Assembly (NCBI GenBank): GCA_003567075.1
Contig: PXAU01000051.1
Coordinates: forward strand, 1 to 20,733
DNA from: Trueperaceae bacterium
Lineage (GTDB): Bacteria > Deinococcota > Deinococci > Deinococcales > Trueperaceae
Length of the DNA: 20,733 nt
Direction of reading: 5' to 3'
Shown: in pieces, positions 15,909 through 20,733 of the stretch
Numbering within the stretch: position 1 is the first letter of the stretch
Layout: each line of letters opens with the position of its first letter
Notes under the pieces: generated by a model
The model's database searches: none
What the model was told of the DNA's origin: nothing
Seen by the model: only the letters and a program-made list of their open reading frames with translations
Position numbers and translations under genes: made by a program

Positions 15909-16919
15909 ATGATCGGCGTCGACCTCGGCACCACCACCGTGCGCATCCACCTCAAGGGCAAGGGCGTCGTGCTGCGCGAACCAGCCGTCATCGCCGTGGC
16001 GAAGGGCAGCAACGACGTCAAGGCCGTCGGCGAGGAGGCGTACCGGATGCTGGGCCGCACGCCCGGCAACGTCATGGCCGTGCGCCCCATGGCCGACGGC
16101 GTGATCGCCGACTACACCCTCACCGAAGCGTTGCTCAAGGCGTTCATCCGGAAGGTCCTGACCGGCCCCGCGCGCTTCCTACGGCCCACCATCATGGTGT
16201 GCATCCCGTCCGGGATCACCGAGGTCGAGAAGCGCGCCGTGGTGCAGGCGGTACACGAGATCGGCGCCCGCAAGGCGCTCTTGATCGAGGAGCCGATCGC
16301 CGGCGCCATCGGGGCCGGTGTCCGCATCGAGGAACCGGTGGGCACCATGGTCATCGACGTCGGTGGGGGCACCACCGACATCGCGGTGCTGTCGATGGGT
16401 GGCATCGTGGTGAGCGAGTCGCTGCGAATCGCCGGTAACCACTTCGACCGCGACATCATGGCCTTCATCAAGGCCAAGCACAACCTGCTGATCGGCGACC
16501 GCACCGCCGAGGAGATCAAGCGCACCGTGGGCGCTGCCATCCTCCCGAGCGCGGCCGACATCGCCGAGATGGAGGTGCGGGGCCGCGACTTGATCGACGG
16601 CATGCCCAAGACCGTGGTCGTCTCCACCGAGGACGTGGTGGAGGCCTTGCGGGACTCGCTCGACAAGATCGCGGTGGGCGTCCGCAAGGTGCTGGAGCAA
16701 GCGCCGCCAGAGCTCATCTCCGACGTGATCGAGCGCGGCATCGTGCTCATCGGCGGTGGTTCGCAGCTGCGCGCGCTCGATCTGTTCCTCCAGCGCATCA
16801 CCAGCATCCCGGTGGCGCTGGCCGACAACCCGGTCGACTGCGTCGTCATCGGGACCTCGAAGGCGCTCGACATGGCGCATCTGCTGCAGGACGCGCGCAA
16901 CAAGTACGACACGTACTGA
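15909..16919 (+). CDS. mreB: Rod shape-determining protein MreB (actin homologue)
   Basis: A 336-residue bacterial actin, normal for MreB/Mbl, which polymerises under the membrane and guides peptidoglycan synthesis. Actin-fold nucleotide motifs are visible: phosphate-1 MIGVDLGTTTVRIH at the N-terminus, connect-1 in LLIEEPIAGAIGAG, phosphate-2 VIDVGGGTTDIAVLS, and the adenosine motif IVLIGGGSQLRALDLFL. The start is well fixed because the phosphate-1 loop begins immediately after the ATG, which lies 6 nt after a TAGCGT -10-like hexamer. No mreC or mreD follows; instead two hairpins and a convergent FKBP gene come next. An additional MreB-like paralogue elsewhere in the genome is possible, so the symbol denotes family. 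Confidence in the family is very high. Confidence 0.95.
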   Translation: MIGVDLGTTTVRIHLKGKGVVLREPAVIAVAKGSNDVKAVGEEAYRMLGRTPGNVMAVRPMADGVIADYTLTEALLKAFIRKVLTGPARFLRPTIMVCIPSGITEVEKRAVVQAVHEIGARKALLIEEPIAGAIGAGVRIEEPVGTMVIDVGGGTTDIAVLSMGGIVVSESLRIAGNHFDRDIMAFIKAKHNLLIGDRTAEEIKRTVGAAILPSAADIAEMEVRGRDLIDGMPKTVVVSTEDVVEALRDSLDKIAVGVRKVLEQAPPELISDVIERGIVLIGGGSQLRALDLFLQRITSIPVALADNPVDCVVIGTSKALDMAHLLQDARNKYDTY

Positions 16920-16920
16920 C

Positions 16921-16949
16921 GCTGCGTCCGGCGCTTCGCGGGACGCAGC
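16921..16949 (+). terminator. Terminator-like hairpin after mreB
   Basis: GCTGCGTCC (16921-16929) pairs perfectly with GGACGCAGC (16941-16949), with a further 3-bp inner stem. It starts two bases after the mreB stop codon. A second copy of GGACGCAGCC at 16966-16975 could pair alternatively. No T-tract is present. Confidence 0.6.
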
Positions 16950-17012
16950 CGTGCCGAGCGCGGCCGGACGCAGCCGGGCGGCGCGCTACAGGATGCCTTG
17001 GAGGTGAAGCGA

Positions 17013-17048
17013 CGCCTGCGGTCGCGGCGACCACCGCGACCGCAGGCG
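17013..17048. terminator. Perfect 15-bp bidirectional terminator hairpin
   Basis: CGCCTGCGGTCGCGG (17013-17027) and CCGCGACCGCAGGCG (17034-17048) pair without mismatch around a 6-nt loop. The hairpin sits just before the stop codon end of the minus-strand FKBP gene, between it and mreB, and so can serve both convergent genes. No T-tract follows. Confidence 0.75.
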
Positions 17049-17055
17049 CGATCGC

Positions 17056-17484
17056 TCAGGCGACGTCGACCAGCTCGACGTCGAAGGTCAGCGGCTCGCC
17101 AGCCAGCGGATGGTTGGCGTCCAGGGTGATGGCTTCGTCACCGATGGCGGCCACCCGTACGGGCATCGTTTGGCCGTCCTGGCCGCGCAACCCGAGTTCC
17201 ATGCCGACCTCGGGCTCGAGCCCTTCGGGCAGCTGCTCGTTGGGGACGTCGAGCAGGAGATCCTCGCGACGTTCGCCGTAGGCATCGCCAGGGGCGATAC
17301 GGACGGTCTTGCTGTCGCCGACCTGCATGCCGTTGACGGCCTCTTCGAAGCCTGGGACCACCTGACCTGCGCCGACCGTGAACGCGAGCGGATCGCGCCC
17401 TTCGGAGCTGTCGAACACGGTCCCGTCGTCGAGACGGCCCGTGTAGTGGACGTGGACGGTGTCGCCGGTGTTGGCAGTGGCCAT
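17056..17484 (-). CDS. FKBP-type peptidyl-prolyl isomerase, SlyD-like
   Basis: A 142-residue cytoplasmic prolyl isomerase and probable folding chaperone. The FKBP core is seen in VHVHYTGRLDDGTVFDSSEG and VVPGFEEAVNGMQVGDSKTV, and an insert-in-flap region (about 70-120, EDLLLDVPNEQLPEGLEPEV to VAAIGDEAITLDANHPLAG) is followed by the terminal strand LTFDVELVDV. This arrangement is that of SlyD rather than simple FKBP12. The His/Cys-rich metal-binding tail of E. coli SlyD is absent; the protein ends at VDVA. The ATG at 17484 has GGAGG upstream. A TAGGGT about 80 nt upstream, within the end of the preceding gene, could be its -10, so it may be expressed apart from that gene. Confidence 0.92.
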   Translation of the reverse strand: MATANTGDTVHVHYTGRLDDGTVFDSSEGRDPLAFTVGAGQVVPGFEEAVNGMQVGDSKTVRIAPGDAYGERREDLLLDVPNEQLPEGLEPEVGMELGLRGQDGQTMPVRVAAIGDEAITLDANHPLAGEPLTFDVELVDVA

Positions 17485-17557
17485 GGGCGACCTCCTTCCT
17501 CGGTGCGCGAGGCCCGCTTCGGACCAACGACCCACCCGAGGGCCGCGGTGCGCACCC

Positions 17558-19153
17558 TCAGTACCCTACCGCCTGACCGTCCTTGCGATGGTCGGACCCC
17601 GCTACGTACCCCGTCTCGTCGCGCCACACGAGTTGCGCGCCGCCGAACCCGAAGCTCTGGTCGGGCGGGGTCACGTTCACATCGTGGCCGAGTTCGAGCA
17701 GCACCTGCAGCGTGGCGGCCGGCAGCGAGGCCTCCACCGCCAGGCTGCGCCCGGCCAGCACCCGCCAGCGGGGGGCATCGGAGGCCGCCTGCGGGTTCTG
17801 GCGCTGGTCCACGAGCCGTAGCGTCATCTGCACGTGGCCTTGGGCCTGCATCGGTCCACCCATCACCCCGAAGCTGCAGCGCGGCGCGCCCGCTTCCGTT
17901 AGGAAGGCCGGGATGATCGTGTGGAACGGACGCTTCCCGCCACCGACGCGGTTGGGGTGGCCGGGCGTGAGCACGAAGCCGGCGCCGCGGTTCTGGAGCG
18001 CGATGCCAGTGCCGGGCACCACGACGCCCGAACCGAAGCCAGCGTAGTTCGACTGGATGAAGCTGACCATGCGGCCGGCCGCGTCGGCCGCGCTCAGGTA
18101 CACCGTCCCGCCAGCCGGTGGCGTCCCGTGGCCGGGGTCACCGGCCCGCTTCGCGTCGATGAGGGCTGCGCGCTCCACCAGATAGGCGTCGTCGAGCAGC
18201 TGCGCGGCAGCGACCTCCGTCATGTGGTCAGGGTCTGCGATCCAGCGTTCGGCGTCGGCCAGCGCCAGCTTCAGCGCCTCGATCTGCAGGTGCAGCCAGC
18301 GCGGGCTATCGAGCGGATGGTCGTGCAGGTCGGGGCGATGCCGCAGGATGCCCAGGGCGATGAGCGCCGCCAGGCCCTGCCCGTTGGGTGGCAGTTCGAA
18401 CAGATCGAAGCCACCATACGGCGTCGACAGCGGCGCCACCCACTCGGGCCGATGCTCGGCCAGGTCGTCGTGCTCGAGCAGGCCGCCACCGCTGCGGGCG
18501 TGCGCGGCTATGGCGTCGGCGAGGTCCCCGCGGTAGAAGGCCTCGCCGGCGGTCTCGGCGATGCACATCAGCGAGCGGGCCTGGTCGGGGAAACGCCAGG
18601 TCTCCCCCGCCCGTGGCGTCGTGCCGCCCGGCGCAAAGGCGCGCTGCCAGTCGGGCTGGTCGGCGAAACGCGCGCGGCTGAGCGACCAGGCCCGGGCGGT
18701 GATCGGCGAGACGGCGAAGCCTTCGGCTGCGTACGTCACGGCGGGCCCGAGCAACGTCTCGAGCGCCAGACTGCCGAAACGCTCGTGCAGTGCCACCCAG
18801 CCCGACACCGCGCCGGGCACCGTGACGCTGTCCCAACCGCTGTAGGGCAGCGCGTCGGCACCGGCGAAGCGCTCCGGGCGGAGGGCTCGCGGACTGCGGC
18901 CCGAGGCGTTCAGCCCGTGCAGCCGCTCGCCGTCCCACACGAGCGCGAAGGCGTCGCTTCCGAGCCCGTTGCTGGTCGGTTCGACCACGGTCAGGGTGGC
19001 GGCCGCAGCGATGGCGGCGTCCACGGCGTTGCCGCCTTGGAGCAGCATGCGCAGGCCAGCCTGCGCCGCCAACGGCTGCGAGGTGGCGACGACGTTGCGA
19101 GCCATGAGCGGCATCCGCTGCGACGGGTAGGGACAGTGGGGATCGAGGTTCAT
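17558..19153 (-). CDS. Gamma-glutamyltransferase-family Ntn hydrolase, cytoplasmic
   Basis: A 531-residue GGT-family protein that should self-cleave to expose an N-terminal nucleophile threonine. T350 in PPAGGTVYLSAADAAGRMVS is the predicted nucleophile, splitting the chain into large and small subunits of about 349 and 182 residues. Family signatures include GGNAVDAAIAAAATLTVVEP near the N-terminus, SGLG-like SNGLGSDAFALVWDG, QSNYAGFGSGVVVPGTGIAL, and the late GVMGGPMQAQGHVQ. No signal peptide is seen, unlike secreted GGTs of E. coli and Bacillus, so an intracellular role on glutathione-like or other gamma-glutamyl or acyl substrates is possible. The ATG overlaps the stop of the upstream membrane-protein gene by four bases, so translation is probably coupled. 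Confidence 0.9.
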   Translation of the reverse strand: MNLDPHCPYPSQRMPLMARNVVATSQPLAAQAGLRMLLQGGNAVDAAIAAAATLTVVEPTSNGLGSDAFALVWDGERLHGLNASGRSPRALRPERFAGADALPYSGWDSVTVPGAVSGWVALHERFGSLALETLLGPAVTYAAEGFAVSPITARAWSLSRARFADQPDWQRAFAPGGTTPRAGETWRFPDQARSLMCIAETAGEAFYRGDLADAIAAHARSGGGLLEHDDLAEHRPEWVAPLSTPYGGFDLFELPPNGQGLAALIALGILRHRPDLHDHPLDSPRWLHLQIEALKLALADAERWIADPDHMTEVAAAQLLDDAYLVERAALIDAKRAGDPGHGTPPAGGTVYLSAADAAGRMVSFIQSNYAGFGSGVVVPGTGIALQNRGAGFVLTPGHPNRVGGGKRPFHTIIPAFLTEAGAPRCSFGVMGGPMQAQGHVQMTLRLVDQRQNPQAASDAPRWRVLAGRSLAVEASLPAATLQVLLELGHDVNVTPPDQSFGFGGAQLVWRDETGYVAGSDHRKDGQAVGY

Positions 19154-19701
19154 CTGCTGGGTTCCTCTGGTTCGCGAGACGGGGCGGTGCTCGGGGCGGT
19201 GCTCGGGGCGGTGCTCGGGGTCGGTGTCGGGGTCGGGGTCGGGGTCGGGGTCTCAGGCGCAGCCGCGGCACGCGCGGCCACGCCAGTGAGCACGAAGCCG
19301 AGGGCGTAGCCGACCGCAACGACGCTCATGATGCCGATGAGGTACATCGCGCGCTGGCCCGAGAGCACGAGCAACGCACCGAACCACGCCGGGATGGAGA
19401 GCAGCACGCCGGCAGCGATCACGCCCGAGAGGGCCGACTGACGCCCGCCGGCATGGATCGCGGCGTGGCCGAACAGCCACCCGAGCGGCAGGTGGAAGAC
19501 CGCCACGGCCAGCAGCACGAGCGCGATGACGTCGTTCGGGGCACCCGTGCCGGGCACCAGCGAGGCCAGCAGGGCGCCCACCAGGAACGCCAGCAGAAGC
19601 TGCGCGCCGAAGACCGCCAGGTACACCAGACGCAGGAGCGACGCGGCCTCGACCGGGTCCGGCGGCGGACCGGCCGCGAAGCCGCGCAGGCGTTGGATCA
19701 C
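19150..19701 (-). CDS. Four-helix membrane protein with Pro/Thr/Ser repeat tail, function unknown
   Basis: Encodes 183 residues from a GTG start at 19701. Four hydrophobic segments are seen (about 24-48, 58-78, 90-112 and 118-142), so it is an integral inner-membrane protein. The last 40 residues are a low-complexity tail with PT dipeptides and three STAP units followed by an acidic end, encoded by short tandem DNA repeats. No family recognised; the small four-helix topology is not diagnostic. No strong Shine-Dalgarno is visible, but the gene lies 22 bp after the 44-residue membrane miniprotein and overlaps the GGT start as ATGA, so it appears to be part of one operon. Confidence 0.75.
   Translation of the reverse strand: MIQRLRGFAAGPPPDPVEAASLLRLVYLAVFGAQLLLAFLVGALLASLVPGTGAPNDVIALVLLAVAVFHLPLGWLFGHAAIHAGGRQSALSGVIAAGVLLSIPAWFGALLVLSGQRAMYLIGIMSVVAVGYALGFVLTGVAARAAAAPETPTPTPTPTPTPSTAPSTAPSTAPSREPEEPSR
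19181..19252. repeat. Coding tandem repeat: three 12-bp units then 6-bp units
   Basis: GGGGCGGTGCTC occurs three times at 19181-19216, a variant GGGGTCGGTGTC follows at 19217-19228, then GGGGTC four times at 19229-19252. On the minus strand this encodes the PT and STAP repeats of the membrane protein. The plus strand carries four GGGG runs separated by two bases, a G-quadruplex-capable arrangement. Confidence 0.92.
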
Positions 19702-19723
19702 GGTGTGGTGCGACCGCCCGCGG

Positions 19724-19858
19724 TCAGTGGGCTTCTGCGTCGGGATCGTGCGTGCGCCGGACGATCCAGCGCCCGAGCAGCACGAAGCCGGCCGAGAGCG
19801 CGGTCAGCAGGAACATCACGATGACCGCGTAGATCGAGATCGAGACGAACGTGCTCAC
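19724..19858 (-). CDS. 44-residue single-span membrane miniprotein
   Basis: A short gene with GTG start at 19858 and TGA at 19724. It encodes one hydrophobic helix (about residues 7-29, ISIYAVIVMFLLTALSAGFV) followed by a basic stretch (RWIVRRT) and an acidic end (DPDAEAH). The Shine-Dalgarno GGGGAGG lies five bases upstream, among the best in the window, and the codons are strongly GC-ending like the neighbours. It sits 18 bp after the MATE gene and 22 bp before the four-helix protein gene, as expected of an operon member. The positive-inside rule puts the C-terminus in the cytoplasm. I do not recognise a family; it may be a small subunit or regulator of a neighbouring membrane protein. Confidence 0.72.
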   Translation of the reverse strand: MSTFVSISIYAVIVMFLLTALSAGFVLLGRWIVRRTHDPDAEAH

Positions 19859-19876
19859 ATGGTCCTCCCCGAGGCG

Positions 19877-20733
19877 TCATCCTACCCGACGCGCCAGCAT
19901 CACGAACCGTCGCGTGAGCCACAGGGCGGCCAGCGCCAGACCGGCTACCAGCCCGTACCACAGGCCGGCGCCCTCGAGGCCCACGCCGAAGGCCAGGTAC
20001 ACGCCCGACCCCATCCCGACCAGCCAGTACGAGACCAACGTGATGAGCATGGGGACGCGCGTGTCCCGCAGCCCGCGCAGCGCGCCGATGGCGCTGACCT
20101 GAAGCCCATCGACCAGCTGGAACATGGCGCCGATGCGCAAGAAGGCGGTGGCGAAGGCGATGACGCCTGCGTTGGCGGGGTCGCGCAGGTCGAGGTAGAG
20201 CCCGATGATCAGGTGCGGCACCGTCCAGTACAAGAGCGCGGTGCAGCACATGACGGCCAGCGACAGACCCATGCCGACCGCTCCAGCCGCGCGGACCCCC
20301 AGCGGGTCGCCGCGACCGACCGCATGGCCCACCCGGGCGGTGGTGGCGATGCCCAGACCGAGCGGGATCATGAAGGTGAACGACACCGTCTGGATGGCCA
20401 CCTGATGGCCGGCGAGCTCGGCCTGCCCCACCAGCCCCATCAGGAACGCCGTGGTCGCGAACAGCCCGGTCTCGAAGCCGACGGTGAGCGCGATGGGCCA
20501 ACCGAGCCGCACGACCTCGGCGACGCGCGCGCGTTGCACCCGGGCCCAGCGCAGCACCGGATGCTGCGGCTCGCGCCAACGCACGTAGGCGGCCAGGAGC
20601 AGCGCCATGAGCGTGTACACGATCGCGGTGGCGTACCCGGTGCCGACCAGACCCAGCGCCGGGAAGCCCCAGCGACCGAACATGAGCGCGTTGTTGGCGA
20701 GCACGTTGACGCCGATGCCCGCGAAGGCGATCA
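19877..20733 (-). CDS. MATE-family efflux transporter, C-terminal 285 codons; N-terminus beyond window
   Basis: The frame runs from the window edge to a TGA at 19877, so the start lies outside; the part seen is roughly the last two thirds of a family usually near 450 residues. The seen part has multiple membrane segments and MATE-like features: NNALMFGRWGFPALGLVGTGYAT at the end of the first half, GWPIALTVGFETGLFATTAFLMG as the first helix of the second half, then AGHQVAIQTVSFTFMIPLGLGIATTARVGHAVGRGD, and GLQVSAIGALRGLRDTRVPM. These resemble the NorM/DinF cation-coupled multidrug antiporters that export drugs or metabolites; the substrate cannot be told. It is likely the upstream member of the operon leading to the gamma-glutamyltransferase. 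Confidence 0.9.
   Translation of the reverse strand, partial: IAFAGIGVNVLANNALMFGRWGFPALGLVGTGYATAIVYTLMALLLAAYVRWREPQHPVLRWARVQRARVAEVVRLGWPIALTVGFETGLFATTAFLMGLVGQAELAGHQVAIQTVSFTFMIPLGLGIATTARVGHAVGRGDPLGVRAAGAVGMGLSLAVMCCTALLYWTVPHLIIGLYLDLRDPANAGVIAFATAFLRIGAMFQLVDGLQVSAIGALRGLRDTRVPMLITLVSYWLVGMGSGVYLAFGVGLEGAGLWYGLVAGLALAALWLTRRFVMLARRVG

Noticed and set aside
17921..19309. 462-codon plus-strand frame antisense to the GGT gene
   Set aside because: GGT catalytic motifs are clear on the minus strand; this frame is a shadow.

Overview
The window is GC-rich bacterial chromosome with a housekeeping, vertically inherited look. I see no transposase, integrase, phage gene, CRISPR array, tRNA or rRNA. 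The gene content (futalosine-pathway menaquinone genes, aconitase, MreB, thioredoxin, SlyD-like FKBP, an AcuB/AcuC pair) and the frequent leaderless-looking promoters (TANNNT 6-10 nt before ATG, no Shine-Dalgarno) suggest Deinococcota, perhaps a Truepera-like lineage. That assignment is inference, since no 16S or marker tree is available.

Layout. 1-1649 (-): N-terminal part of aconitate hydratase, cut by the window edge. 1738-2433 (+): winged-helix regulator. 2457-2849 (+): small putative lipoprotein. 2929-5361 (+): large secreted protein with a C-terminal PPC-like beta domain. 5362-5619: non-coding, with two tandem-repeat tracts on either side of a perfect hairpin. 5620-5955 (-): thioredoxin. 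6062-8484 (-): mqnC followed by an amidohydrolase, likely the aminodeoxyfutalosine deaminase step, both for menaquinone. 8598-13814 (+): compact operon of a 1,115-residue P-loop/TPR protein, an AcuB-like CBS-CBS-ACT protein and an AcuC-like deacetylase; the last two overlap by ATGA. 13877-14755 (+): 3-hydroxyisobutyrate dehydrogenase family oxidoreductase with its own likely promoter. 14837-15595 (-): SAM-dependent methyltransferase preceded by a strongly structured, possibly transcribed leader. 15909-16919 (+): MreB-family actin homologue. 17056-17484 (-): SlyD-like FKBP prolyl isomerase. 17558-20733 (-): likely operon of a MATE transporter (cut by the window edge), a 44-residue membrane miniprotein, a four-helix membrane protein with a repetitive Pro/Thr/Ser tail, and a cytoplasmic gamma-glutamyltransferase-like hydrolase.

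The least ordinary parts are: (i) the large ATPase-like/TPR protein coupled to AcuB/AcuC, hinting at acetylation-linked signalling with a degenerate Walker B; (ii) the nested hairpins at 15631-15756; (iii) a recurrent leaderless promoter signature contrasting with Shine-Dalgarno-led genes; and (iv) short tandem repeats, including a G-quadruplex-capable coding repeat at 19181-19252.
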